Assembly (NCBI GenBank): GCA_047974765.1
Contig: JBKECP010000044.1
Span: 17,831 to 81,830 of the forward strand
Length of the DNA stretch: 64,000 nt
Source: JBKECP01 sp047974765
GTDB taxonomy: Bacteria > Pseudomonadota > Gammaproteobacteria > Pseudomonadales > Halieaceae
Reading direction: 5' to 3'
Translations under genes and position numbers: made by a program
The notes under the pieces: model-generated
Seen by the model: only the letters and a program-made list of their open reading frames with translations
Database searches by the model: none
What the model was told of the DNA's origin: nothing
Shown here: positions 53,328-62,011 of the stretch, one piece after another
Position numbering within the stretch: the first letter of the stretch is position 1
Layout: each line of letters begins with the position of its first letter

Positions 53328-54725
53328 TCAAGCCCTCTGATTACCCTCAGTATGCTCGGCAATGATGCCGGTGCTCTGCTCATTCAGAATATGGATAATA
53401 CGCTGGGCCCGGCCATTCACAATGGTATGCAGCAGCACAGTCGGAATTGCCACCAGCAGACCAAGCACGGTCGTAACCAAGGCACCGGAAATACCACCAG
53501 CCATAGCCTTTGGATCACCCGCACCAAAAATCGTAATCGCCTGGAAGGTCACAATCATACCGGTCACGGTACCCAGCAGCCCCATCAATGGTGCAACAGC
53601 CGAGATAATCTTGAGCAGGGTCAGGCCACGCTCCAGTTTCGGAGTTTCACGCAGAATCTGCTCGTCGAGCTTGAGCTCCAGCGTTTCGGTGTCCATGTTC
53701 GGGTTATCTTCATGTACTTTCAGTACGCGACCCAGCGGATTATTGGTAGCAGCCTTGCCAGACTTGAGCTGCTTGCTGACCTTGGCGCTGACACCGGTCA
53801 AGACCAGCAAACGCCAGATAGCCAGCAGGAAGGCAAAGGCACCCACCGCCGTAATGGCGTAGCCGATATAACCACCCTGCCGCCAGCGCTCTTCAAGCGT
53901 CGGGCTGTTGATCATAGCTGCCAGATAGGAGCCACCGCTCGGACCTGTCGGGTCAACACCAAACTTCTGAAAGCCATCACCTCCGGTTGATGCCACCAAT
54001 TGTTGTGCCCAGCCCTGATAGGGACCGGAAGGTTGGCGGGACAACTCTTCCAGGGTGCCTTTTTCAACAACAAACTGAAGGTACTTACCCTCTTCAGAAA
54101 CTACGTTGAAAGAGCCGATACGAGTAACCTGCTGGGAGACTTTATCGCCGTTGGGTTTGGATATTTCTGTGTTAAAAGTAACCACTTTGCCGGATTCGAT
54201 CATCTCGCGTTGCAGTTCAAACCACACACGCTCGATCTCTTCGATACTTGGCAGCTGGTCACTGCCGCTCATTTTCCTGATCAAATCCTGCATAAATACT
54301 TCACGGTCAGGATACTGCACGGCGGTCAGCGAATGTTCCAGGCTGGTGGAAAGATCACCGGCGGTAGACGTCAAGTGGCCAAACAGTTCTGTCAGTGTAC
54401 CCAGACGCTCCTTCAGCAGATTCTGCTTTTCAGTAATGGCCAGCTCGTTTTCTTCAAACTTGTTTTCCAGATCAGTAGACAACTGTTCCTGAGCGGCACG
54501 TTCGGCTTCCGCCTGCTTGAGCATATTGGCCTGTTCAGACTTGGCCTGCTGGAAACGCTGCTCGCGCTGCTTGTTCTCGCGGGCTTCACTTACCTGGCCT
54601 TTTTTAACAAACTCCAGCAACTGATCCAGAGACTGCGCCTCCTGTGCCACCACATGGGAACCCGCAGACAGCGTCAGGGCGCCACACAGAGCAACGGCAG
54701 CGGCTTTTACAAAGTTAATACTCAT
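53328..54725 (-). CDS. TtpC-like MotA/TolQ/ExbB protein with long periplasmic coiled coil
   Basis: A 465-residue protein. It has a signal-like N-terminus (AAVALCGALTLSAGSHVVAQEA), a long coiled coil to about residue 120 (REQRFQQAKSEQANMLKQAEAERAAQEQL), a periplasmic domain (FGVDPTGPSGGSYLAAMIN), then an ExbB-type membrane part (YIGYAITAVGAFAFLLAIWRLLV; VAPLMGLLGTVTGMIVTF; LVTTVLGLLVAIPTVLLHTIV). This is the architecture of Vibrio TtpC, the fourth component needed by TonB2. It overlaps the DUF3450 gene by one base and lies just before exbB. Confidence 0.92.
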   Translation of the reverse strand: MSINFVKAAAVALCGALTLSAGSHVVAQEAQSLDQLLEFVKKGQVSEARENKQREQRFQQAKSEQANMLKQAEAERAAQEQLSTDLENKFEENELAITEKQNLLKERLGTLTELFGHLTSTAGDLSTSLEHSLTAVQYPDREVFMQDLIRKMSGSDQLPSIEEIERVWFELQREMIESGKVVTFNTEISKPNGDKVSQQVTRIGSFNVVSEEGKYLQFVVEKGTLEELSRQPSGPYQGWAQQLVASTGGDGFQKFGVDPTGPSGGSYLAAMINSPTLEERWRQGGYIGYAITAVGAFAFLLAIWRLLVLTGVSAKVSKQLKSGKAATNNPLGRVLKVHEDNPNMDTETLELKLDEQILRETPKLERGLTLLKIISAVAPLMGLLGTVTGMIVTFQAITIFGAGDPKAMAGGISGALVTTVLGLLVAIPTVLLHTIVNGRAQRIIHILNEQSTGIIAEHTEGNQRA

Positions 54726-55510
54726 TATTGTGCCTCCGGCGCTTCGATGGGCAGATTCAGCAGGTCAATCGATGCTTCTTTACGGGCGATACGGAGACCT
54801 TTCATGATGGCATTGCGGTATTCACTACGTTCCAGTGGAACCCAGCTGTGGGTTTTCTGATCCCAGGCACCGGATATTTCGGTATCGGTTGTCTGATAGA
54901 GTAGGGCAATCCGGCCAACGCGGAAAAAATTCACATCGCGGTCAACACCATCGATGCTGACGGTACCTTTATAGGCATCGAGCTTACGGCCATACTCTGC
55001 TTCAATTTTATAGGCCTCAAGTACCTGCCGGAATTTCTCTGCCACACTGACATCAGCACGATCCAGGTTGGCACGCAAGAAGGCGATACGCTGCTCGCGT
55101 TCTTTCATATGAAAAGGCACGTCCAGCTGAACGAACTTTTCCAAACCATCGATCATGCGAATAACCAGCGGCGTCATCTGACGCTGAATAATGGTCACCT
55201 GATCAATCGCCGTGTCGATATCGCCCAGGCGGGCCATCTGATTGTCGATCTGTTTTTGCAGACGGTTGTTGTAAACCTTCAGGCCATCAATCTGCTTATT
55301 GACTGTTTTATAGTCATTGAGCAGGTCGCGGGTTTCATCGGCGAGACGATCAACCTTTTGCTGCGACTTGCGTGCAGCATCATTTTTGGCCTCGCCCACC
55401 TTGAGAATGGAGTCCAGCGTATTGGCCTGCACTGCGGCAACGGAACCTAATATGGTGCCCGTTGATACCAGTGCAGCGATCAATACCGTCTTCAATCGAT
55501 GCGTAGTCAT
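54725..55510 (-). CDS. DUF3450 coiled-coil protein, first gene of TonB operon
   Basis: A 261-residue secreted protein from ATG 55510 (GGAAGGAAG upstream), with signal peptide TVLIAALVSTGTILGSVAAVQA. A long coiled coil follows (VDRLADETRDLLNDYKTVNKQI, YNNRLQKQIDNQMARL), then the DUF3450 pattern (MIDGLEKFVQLDVPFHMKEREQRIAFLRANLDRADVSVAEKFRQVLEAYKIEAEYGRKLDAY; GRIALLYQTTD). DUF3450 genes usually head TtpC-type TonB loci. It probably works in the periplasm with the TtpC-like coiled coil, but its mechanism is not established. Confidence 0.92.
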   Translation of the reverse strand: MTTHRLKTVLIAALVSTGTILGSVAAVQANTLDSILKVGEAKNDAARKSQQKVDRLADETRDLLNDYKTVNKQIDGLKVYNNRLQKQIDNQMARLGDIDTAIDQVTIIQRQMTPLVIRMIDGLEKFVQLDVPFHMKEREQRIAFLRANLDRADVSVAEKFRQVLEAYKIEAEYGRKLDAYKGTVSIDGVDRDVNFFRVGRIALLYQTTDTEISGAWDQKTHSWVPLERSEYRNAIMKGLRIARKEASIDLLNLPIEAPEAQ

Positions 55511-55844
55511 GAGAATCGCGCTTCCTTCCAACTGAGTGATTCAAAAAATCATATTGCCAGGTGATACTAGAGCGGCACAGCTTTAATTACTATTCTTAAT
55601 ATTATGTCTGCTTTTATTTATAGCAGAGTCCAAATATAGCAGAGTCCAAACCACATAACGAACTGACAAACTTAAACCAAAGGCCTGAGTATTTTCAACG
55701 AAAGTCCATTACAGCTTTATGACAACCCTGTGAACATAATGCTTCAGCCGCCATATTTGTGTTGTATGGTTACATGCCAAACCCTGGCAAAAAACGAAGG
55801 TAACACTTTAGTAGTGTCAAGCTCAATGAAAAACGCAATTATAC
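55511..55844. other. Intergenic region of about 330 bases between TonB operon and folA
   Basis: Contains the promoter side of the DUF3450 operon. The folA gene is on the same strand and ends here, so the region must also hold a folA terminator, but none was seen. The distinct element is a 16-base-period tandem repeat (listed separately), AT-rich on the downstream side for the minus strand. No gene is supported. No convincing Fur box was found. Confidence 0.5.
55607..55650. repeat. Tandem repeat and inverted repeat upstream of TonB operon
   Basis: ATAGCAGAGTCCAAA occurs twice with a 16-base period (55620-55634 and 55636-55650). The first copy also pairs with an upstream TCTGCT (55607-55612) through AGCAGA (55622-55627). 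On the minus strand this gives two TTGGAC boxes and AT-rich stretches about 100-140 bases before the DUF3450 start, so it may be a duplicated promoter or regulator site. Confidence 0.55.
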
Positions 55845-56354
55845 TCAATCAGACTTTATTCTTTCATAAACAATAAAGCTGTAGTCATAGGGATTGTGTT
55901 TGCAGGCGTTATAGGTTTTTTGAGAGACAACATGCCAGCATTCCCAGTCCAGCGAAGGCAGACAGGTATCACCCGCCACCTCAGCTTCCACCCGCGTCAG
56001 ATAGAGCCGATCTACCAGCGGCAGGGCTTCGGCATAAATCTGGGCACCACCAATAACCATCACCTCATCCTCTTCGGCCAGTACTGATGACAACAGCGCC
56101 ACTGCTGCCGTCAATGATGCAACCACTTCGACACCCGGCGCTGCAAATACCGGATTGCGGGAGATAACAATATTTCTGCGCCCCGGCAGAGGCCGACCAA
56201 TAGACTCATAGGTCTTGCGCCCCATCACCACCGGCTTACCCATGGTGACACGCTTGAAGTAACACAGATCCTCAGGCAGGTGCCAGGGCAGTGCATTGTC
56301 ACGACCAATAACACCATTGCGGGCGGCGGCTACGATGATTGACAGTCTGGCCAT
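55845..56354 (-). CDS. folA: Dihydrofolate reductase
   Basis: NADPH-dependent reduction of dihydrofolate, which restores the folate used by ThyA. The 169-residue protein has LSIIVAAARNGVIGRDNALPWHLPEDL (the active-site acid Asp or Glu in the first helix), FKRVTMGKPVVMGRKTYESIGRPLPGRRNIVISRN and VMVIGGAQIYAEALP. It follows thyA by 15 bases on the same strand in an lgt-thyA-folA operon, a common gammaproteobacterial arrangement. Confidence 0.96.
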   Translation of the reverse strand: MARLSIIVAAARNGVIGRDNALPWHLPEDLCYFKRVTMGKPVVMGRKTYESIGRPLPGRRNIVISRNPVFAAPGVEVVASLTAAVALLSSVLAEEDEVMVIGGAQIYAEALPLVDRLYLTRVEAEVAGDTCLPSLDWECWHVVSQKTYNACKHNPYDYSFIVYERIKSD

Positions 56355-56369
56355 CTCAAGCCCTCCAGG

Positions 56370-57203
56370 TCAGACCGCCACCGGCGCAGCAATATGCGGA
56401 TGAGGCTCATAGTTATGAACGACGAAATCCTCAAAACAGTAGTTATAAATAGAATTTGGGTGGCGCACGATTTCCAGCGTTGGCAAGGTACCGGGCATCC
56501 GCTGCAACTGCACATTAACCTGCGCCAGATGATTATTGTAGATATGTGAATCACCGGTACTGATAATAATCTCACCAGGCGCTAATCCACACTGCTGAGC
56601 CAGCATATGGGTCAATAGCGCCAGACTGGCTGTGTTATAGGGCAGGCCCAAAAAAGAGTCAGAAGAGCGAATCAACAACTGGGCCGACAAGCGCCCGGCG
56701 GCCACATAAAACTGATACAAAAGGTGGCAAGGCGGCAACGCCATGCGACCGGCGCGAACATTCGCCTGAGGACTTAACGACTCATCCGGCAGGTATTCCA
56801 CATTCCAGCCATGAAACAGGATACGGCGACTATCGGGGTTGTTGCGCAGGCAGTTCACAACATAGTCGATCTGGTTAATATGGCCGCCATCGCGGGTCGG
56901 CCAGGCCGTCCACTGAGCACCATAGATCGGCCCTAGATCACCGTTTTCAGTAGCCCACTCATCCCAGATAGAAACCCCGTTCTCCTTCAACCAGGCTGTA
57001 TTAGTGTCGCCCTTCAGAAACCAGATTAATTCATTGGCAATACTTTTGAAGTGGAGCTTCTTGGTGGTCAACAAAGGAAAGCCATCAGCCAGATCGTGGC
57101 GAAACTGCCGTGCAAATACCGATAGAGTACCTGTGCCAGTGCGATCACCCTTGCTGTGACCGTGATCGAGGATATCCTGTAAAAGGTCGAGATATTGTTT
57201 CAT
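56370..57203 (-). CDS. thyA: Thymidylate synthase
   Basis: Makes dTMP from dUMP with methylene-tetrahydrofolate, yielding dihydrofolate for FolA. It has 277 residues from ATG 57203 (MKQYLDLLQDILDHGHSKGDRTGTGTLS). The frame extends to 57293, but that part lies within lgt. The catalytic cysteine is in MALPPCHLLYQFYV. Other motifs are NELIWFLKGDTN, GPIYGAQWTAWP, QLLIRSSDSFLGLPYNTASLALL and ISTGDSHIYNNHLAQVN. The start ATGA overlaps the lgt stop. Confidence 0.97.
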   Translation of the reverse strand: MKQYLDLLQDILDHGHSKGDRTGTGTLSVFARQFRHDLADGFPLLTTKKLHFKSIANELIWFLKGDTNTAWLKENGVSIWDEWATENGDLGPIYGAQWTAWPTRDGGHINQIDYVVNCLRNNPDSRRILFHGWNVEYLPDESLSPQANVRAGRMALPPCHLLYQFYVAAGRLSAQLLIRSSDSFLGLPYNTASLALLTHMLAQQCGLAPGEIIISTGDSHIYNNHLAQVNVQLQRMPGTLPTLEIVRHPNSIYNYCFEDFVVHNYEPHPHIAAPVAV

Positions 57204-58018
57204 GAACGAGAATGTTCCTGCGCAGAAGTATTGCCCACACGCCGGTAAGCATGCCATATCAGGTAGATACCCAGCGCGATCATTGGCAGACACAGCAGTT
57301 GCCCCCGGGTCATCCAGCCAAAAGCCTGAAAGCCCAGATGCGCATCAGGCTCTCGAAAGAACTCGACAAAAAAGCGCAGGCAGCCATAAGTCAGCGAAAA
57401 TAAACCAGCCACCGCCCAGGTTGGCCGGGACCGGGATGAGTAGACATACAAGATACCAAACAGCAGCAGCCCTTCCAGCACAAACTGGTAAAGCTGGGAG
57501 GGGTGACGCGCCAGCTGTAAAGGATCATTGGGAAAGACCATTGCCCAAGGGACATCGTGGGCCGCCCTGCCCCACAACTCCTGGCCGATAAAATTACCCA
57601 GACGACCAAAGGCCAGACCAAGAGGCACCAGCGGTGCGACAAAATCCATCAACGCACCAAAATGAATATGCTGCCTGCGGGCAAACAGATACATAGCCAA
57701 CAAAACACCCAGCAGACCGCCATGGAAGGACATACCACCCTGCCAGACTCGCAGTATCCAGGATGGATCATCCAGCAGTTGCTGGCCACCATAGAACAAC
57801 GCATAGCCCAAGCGCCCACCGAAAATCACACCGAGGGCACCATAAAAAATCAGATCATCTACCTGCTCTCGACTGATCGGACTGTAGGGCTTACGGCTAC
57901 GGCGCACGGCCAGCCACCAGGCGCAAGCCAATCCTGCCAGATACGCCAGACCATACCAATGCACTTTGGCAGGACCAATGGAAAAAGCAACGGGGTCAAT
58001 CTGCGGATAACTCAGCAT
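57200..58018 (-). CDS. lgt: Prolipoprotein diacylglyceryl transferase
   Basis: Inner-membrane enzyme that adds diacylglycerol to the lipobox cysteine of prolipoproteins, including those encoded here. It has 272 residues from ATG 58018 (MLSYPQIDPVAFSIGPAKVHWYGLAYLAG), with about seven membrane spans. The signature GRLGNFIGQELWGR, the HGG motif in GGMSFHGGLLGV and RHPSQLYQFVLEG are intact. The frame extends to 58048 without need. Confidence 0.96.
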   Translation of the reverse strand: MLSYPQIDPVAFSIGPAKVHWYGLAYLAGLACAWWLAVRRSRKPYSPISREQVDDLIFYGALGVIFGGRLGYALFYGGQQLLDDPSWILRVWQGGMSFHGGLLGVLLAMYLFARRQHIHFGALMDFVAPLVPLGLAFGRLGNFIGQELWGRAAHDVPWAMVFPNDPLQLARHPSQLYQFVLEGLLLFGILYVYSSRSRPTWAVAGLFSLTYGCLRFFVEFFREPDAHLGFQAFGWMTRGQLLCLPMIALGIYLIWHAYRRVGNTSAQEHSRS

Positions 58019-58321
58019 GATTCTCTTATCATTCAGCGTGAAGGTCATTCAGGGCGGTGGCCATTATCAACCAGTGCCAGGGGATTCACAAACACCTGTC
58101 AGGCTGTCAGCATGTATTGATGCGCCTGATAATCTTCGCCTATAAACACACCCCGACTTCCCGTTACTGCTGGCTGCCAATCGTGATGAATTCCATCAGC
58201 GGCCCAGCGATGCCTCCCACTTCTGGCCAGAGCAGCCAACTTTGCTGACCGGGTGCGACCGGCAGGCAGGCGGCATCTGGATGAGCATTACCCGCAATGG
58301 CCGCTTTGTGGCCATCACTAA

Positions 58322-58837
58322 ACTAATTAGTGCCGTCCATAAACGATCGTTTTAATGTTTGCGGCCTGAGTCGGCGGATGTTGCCACTCAGTACCAATCT
58401 GCTCGGCTAACAGTCATGCTCCAGTCGGGCGAACGATCGATAGCTGGGTGAGTCCGTGAGATGGAAGGCCAACATCTCGTAGCTGACACCGGTGATCTGT
58501 TTGAGCAGCATGCAGTGGAAAATGCTCTTCACCGATAATCCTTTGCGACCCGTAGGGCGTGCGCCATTGATCAGTAAATCTTCCTCCAGCCTGTTACGTA
58601 GGCTCCGGATAACCATCCAGCAAACTCGACAACTCGTTGAGAAATTCGCCAAACTTGTGCTGCGAAAATACATCAAATAGACTCGTCTGTGCAGGTCTCT
58701 CGCATCAGTAGGGTTCTCTGGTTGTGTGATTGGTTTTTTGATCGAAAACAATTTTACAGCTCACGAGGGCCTTTTTTATTTAATGCTATAAGCGAAAACA
58801 CTTGTAAATTTCATGCACTTTCGCGTTTATGGACGGG
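58322..58837 (-). mobile_element. Internally deleted insertion sequence remnant inside the NRDE gene
   Basis: A 516-base element flanked by CACTAA on both sides (58316-58321 and 58838-58843), which fits a target-site duplication. Removing the element and one CACTAA restores the NRDE reading (AIT-NYRD). Near the ends are inverted repeats sharing GTCCATAAACG (58335-58345 and the complement at 58824-58834), extendable with one base gap to TAATTAGTGCC on each side. It encodes only the N-terminal part of a transposase on the minus strand. The element is far shorter than a complete insertion sequence, so it has lost its inside or moved as a non-autonomous unit. Confidence 0.8.
58407..58751 (-). pseudogene. 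Transposase N-terminal fragment (ISNCY-like)
   Basis: About 114 codons. The readable part RPTGRKGLSVKSIFHCMLLKQITGVSYEMLAFHLTDSPSYRSFARL is the N-terminal domain of ISNCY/IS1202-type transposases. The preceding residues are better in another frame (SQHKFGEFLNELSSLLDGYPEP), so there is also a frameshift. The DDE catalytic domain is absent. The family name is from memory of this motif and is less sure than the identity as a transposase. Confidence 0.7.
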
Positions 58838-59107
58838 CACTAATTACCGTGATTCCGCCCAAACAACTGCCGCACCGCTATCGCGGGGCAAATTACCCCT
58901 GCAATGGCTTACCGGAAATAGCAGCGCAGGCTGCTTTCTTGAGCAGACAGCGACACGCAGCCATCACTACGCCGGTTTTAATCTGTTGATCGGTGACCAT
59001 GAGGCACTGTGGTATTACAGCAATACCAGTGCAAAACCATCATTGCCGAGGCGACTGGAGCCTGGTATTTACGACCTCAGTAATGTCAGCCTGGATACAC
59101 CCTGACC

Positions 59108-59690
59108 AATGAACTCAGCCGCAAGACGGTGAAACGGCAACATTTACTTCCGTACCTTGCCAGACAAGAGTTTGCCGTGGCGGCAATGGAAGCCTGCGGC
59201 GGCGCGCACCATTGGGCGCACAGGATTGAGTCGCCGGGTCATCCGCGATATTGCTGCCGCCCCAGCATGTGAAAGGGTATCTGCGGGGCCAGAAGAATGA
59301 CTACAACGATGCTCTGACGATTGCCGAGGCCTGGTGATGCCACGAATAAAGCCGCCTTAAGGAAGGTGCTGCCAGGCTATTTAAGCGGGGCCGACAACGG
59401 CTTAACCGAGTGTGCCCGTTGCTATCTGGCTCGCCAGTACGATCGGTTTTTGGCCATTATCGAAGAATTGGCCTGGTATGACAGGATATTGCGTGAACAG
59501 GTCAAACCGGTCTGCAGAGAACCTGATTAGCCCGGTGGCCCTTGAGGCCGACTGCCGATAAGGACTGCAGGCGGCGAAACTTCATCAAGCCCAGAGGGCG
59601 CAGTGAGTCCCTCATAAACAGGCCGAATCTGTCCCTGACATCGACTGTGCAAGCCTTGCAAACGGGGAGGAGACCATATACGGGTTAATA
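59108..59690 (+). pseudogene. Decayed IS110-family transposase
   Basis: In successive frames the sequence reads NELSRKTVKRQHLLPYLARQ, VAAMEACGGAHHWAHRI, then after a shift PQHVKGYLRGQKNDYNDALTIAEAW, then LPGYLSGADNGLTECARCYLARQYDRFLAIIEELAWYDRIL. These are the RuvC-like EACGGAHHWAR and NDxxDAxAIAEA motifs of IS110 transposases, with stops and frameshifts and with most of the C-terminal domain gone. The tail up to about 59690 (ending near GGGGAGGAGACCATATACGG) resembles the end of IS110 elements. It adjoins the broken 3' end of the NRDE gene. Confidence 0.75.
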
Positions 59691-59704
59691 TTAATATCAC
59701 CACT

Positions 59705-61987
59705 TCAATCGATCGGCACAGGTACGAGCTTTTCCAGCCCACGTTCAAGCATCAGTTGCTCCAGACGGCTGACGACATCGGAGGTGTCTTCCATTACCAT
59801 CACCTCAGCCAGTACCTTACACACCTCACTGTAATACAAATTGCGGATGGTTTTTTTCACTTTTGGCAGGCTGGTTGCATTCATTGACAGCACCCGATAA
59901 CCCATCCCCAGCAACACAATGGCACCAAGAGGGTCTCCGGCCAGCTCTCCACAAATGCCGACGGGCTTACCCTCTGCCCTGCCAGCTTCAGCAACCGTCT
60001 GCAACGCCTGCAATACTGCTGGATGGAAGGAGTGATAGAGGTCAGCCACACGGGCATTATTGCGATCCACCGCCAACAAATATTGAGTCAGATCATTACT
60101 GCCCACCGACAAAAAATCCACCCGCCTCGCCAATGCCCGCGCCTGATAAACCGCTGAAGGCACCTCTACCATCACACCAATTGGCGGTAGCGGTTCCTCC
60201 AGCCCCTCCTGGCTCAATTCCTGATGACTGCGCCGGATCAGTCGTAGCGCCTCTTCTGCCTCGGAAATACTACTGATCATTGGCAGCATAATGCGCAGAT
60301 TATTAAGGCCGACATTAGCCTTGAGCATGGCACGCACCTGAGCGAGAAAGATTTCCGGGTGATCGAGCGTGACCCGTATGCCGCGCCAGCCAAGGAAGGG
60401 GTTATCTTCCTCAATCGGAAAATAAGGCAAGGATTTATCGCCACCGATATCAAGGGTGCGCATAGTTACAGGCAACGGCGCAAAAGCCTCCAGCTGTTCC
60501 CGATAAATCTGTCGCTGTTCTTCCTCACTGGGGAAGCGCTCACGCAATAAAAAGGGAATCTCTGTCCGATAGAGCCCAACCCCCTCGGCACCATGATCAA
60601 GAGAACGAGCCACATCTGCTGTCAATCCCGTATTGACCCACAGAGGCAGTCGGTAGCCATCAAGTGTTTCACTGACTTTAGCGCGCAAAGCCTCCAGATC
60701 CCTCGACATGGCGATATCTTCATCGGCCAAAGTCTGAAAGCGCTCACGGATTTCCCGGGATGGATTGAGGTAAACTGCACCGTGATAGCCATCAACAATT
60801 AACTCATTGCCTTGCAGACGGGTGTAAGGCAAATCAATGGCTCCCATTACTGTGGGCACCCCCATTGCACGAGCCAGAATAGCCACATGAGAATTACTGG
60901 AGCCGCGCACAGACACCAGTCCAGCCAATCGCTCACGGGGGATTTCCCCCAGTGCTGAAGCCGTCAATTCCTCGCCCACAAGAATACAGCGTTCAGGGTA
61001 TTCACAAGGTTTGCCTCTTTCATCGGCCTGCAAATAAGCCAGCATGCGCGTACCGAGATCCTTAACATCCACCGCCCGTTCACGCAGGTAGGAATGCTCC
61101 ATACGCTCAAAGTGACGAATATGCTCAATCATCACCTGGGCGAGCGCACCTTGCGCCCAGTGACCGGCACGGATCAGTGCAGCCACTTCACCGCCAATAG
61201 CGGAGTCATCCAAAATACCCAGATAAACGTCAAAAAGAGCGTGATCCTCAGCGTTCATCTCACCCCGCAGGTTATCTGACACTTGACGGATATCAGCCTG
61301 CACAGCCGCCAGCGCCTGCCGAAAAGCACGCACCTCAGCCCGCCGGTTGGTGACTTTTTTTTCTGCCACGGCATAAAGATCAGCCACAGGCGACACAACC
61401 ACCACTCGGCCAATAGCAATACCCGGCGCACCTGCCAACCCGTTGATTCTGGCCGGTGCAGCTGACACACCCGACGGCACATCACGAACCGCCCCATGAA
61501 CTGCACCGGTGACTTGTGCGTGTGCAATCACCCCGGCCAACTGTGCCGACATAGTGACCAAAAAGGCTTCTTCACTTTCATCAAAACGCCGCCGTTGCCC
61601 CTGCTGTACTACCAGCACACCGAGCACATCACGCTGATGAATAATGGGTACACCGAGAAAAGCGTGATAGCTCTCTTCACCAAGATTCTGTAAAAACCGG
61701 TAGGAGGGGTGGGATTCTGCATCCTCAATATTGATCGGCTCTTCACGTTTTGCCACCAGGCCGACCAGCCCTTCATCAGCGGCCAGACTGGCAACGCCGA
61801 TCAATGCTTTATTCAGGCCTTCAGTAGCGTGAAATACAAAGCGATCGCTGGTTGGCTCACGCATATAAACACTACAGACTTCAGTGCCCATAGCATCGCG
61901 CACCCGCTGAACAATAATATCCAGCGCCTGCGTCAGATTATTGGCGGAGTTAACCTCCTGAACGATGTGGCGGAGTACTTCCAGCAT
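59705..61987 (-). CDS. ptsP: Phosphoenolpyruvate-protein phosphotransferase PtsP (nitrogen PTS enzyme I)
   Basis: A 760-residue enzyme I of the nitrogen-related phosphotransferase chain. The N-terminal GAF domain spans residues about 1-155 (VCSVYMREPTSDRFVFHATEGLN). The phosphohistidine domain has RGSSNSHVAILARAMGVPTVMGA with the active His near residue 367, and the C-terminal PEP-binding barrel has TMRTLDIGGDKSLPYF, GVMVEVPSAVYQARALARRVDFLSVGSNDLTQYLLAVDRNN and GICGELAGDP with the Cys. It passes phosphate to NPr and PtsN, tying nitrogen and potassium status to regulation. It follows rppH by 24 bases, the usual gammaproteobacterial pair. Confidence 0.97.
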   Translation of the reverse strand: MLEVLRHIVQEVNSANNLTQALDIIVQRVRDAMGTEVCSVYMREPTSDRFVFHATEGLNKALIGVASLAADEGLVGLVAKREEPINIEDAESHPSYRFLQNLGEESYHAFLGVPIIHQRDVLGVLVVQQGQRRRFDESEEAFLVTMSAQLAGVIAHAQVTGAVHGAVRDVPSGVSAAPARINGLAGAPGIAIGRVVVVSPVADLYAVAEKKVTNRRAEVRAFRQALAAVQADIRQVSDNLRGEMNAEDHALFDVYLGILDDSAIGGEVAALIRAGHWAQGALAQVMIEHIRHFERMEHSYLRERAVDVKDLGTRMLAYLQADERGKPCEYPERCILVGEELTASALGEIPRERLAGLVSVRGSSNSHVAILARAMGVPTVMGAIDLPYTRLQGNELIVDGYHGAVYLNPSREIRERFQTLADEDIAMSRDLEALRAKVSETLDGYRLPLWVNTGLTADVARSLDHGAEGVGLYRTEIPFLLRERFPSEEEQRQIYREQLEAFAPLPVTMRTLDIGGDKSLPYFPIEEDNPFLGWRGIRVTLDHPEIFLAQVRAMLKANVGLNNLRIMLPMISSISEAEEALRLIRRSHQELSQEGLEEPLPPIGVMVEVPSAVYQARALARRVDFLSVGSNDLTQYLLAVDRNNARVADLYHSFHPAVLQALQTVAEAGRAEGKPVGICGELAGDPLGAIVLLGMGYRVLSMNATSLPKVKKTIRNLYYSEVCKVLAEVMVMEDTSDVVSRLEQLMLERGLEKLVPVPID

Positions 61988-62011
61988 AACCGGCTCAGCT
62001 CCAAGTCCATA

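Larger units (their letters stand above)
58120..59105 (+). pseudogene. Disrupted NRDE/TANGO2-family gene
   Basis: Reading starts at ATG 58120 (MRLIIFAYKH). After 58149 one base is missing, and in the shifted frame the sequence goes on as HPDFPLLLAANRDEF, with QRPSDASHFWPEQPTLLTG and GGIWMSITRNGRFVAIT. This is the NRDE signature of the family. At 58321 the gene is broken by a 516-base element and resumes at about 58838 with TNYRDSAQTTAAPLSRG, YAGFNLLIGDHEALWYYSN and IYDLSNVSLDTP. There it meets TGA and an IS110 remnant; the C-terminal part is lost. NRDE proteins are conserved hydrolase-like proteins of unclear function. The gene lies between ptsP and lgt, so loss is recent enough to read. Confidence 0.88.

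Noticed and set aside
54000..54860. 286-residue plus-strand frame opposite the TonB operon
   Set aside because: Mirror frame of the TtpC-like and DUF3450 genes; no motif, and the opposite strand has conserved domains.
55511..55844. Fur box before the TonB operon, and Zur box before the zinc receptor (25689-25772)
   Set aside because: AT-rich stretches are present, but none matches the consensus well enough by eye. A matrix scan would be needed.
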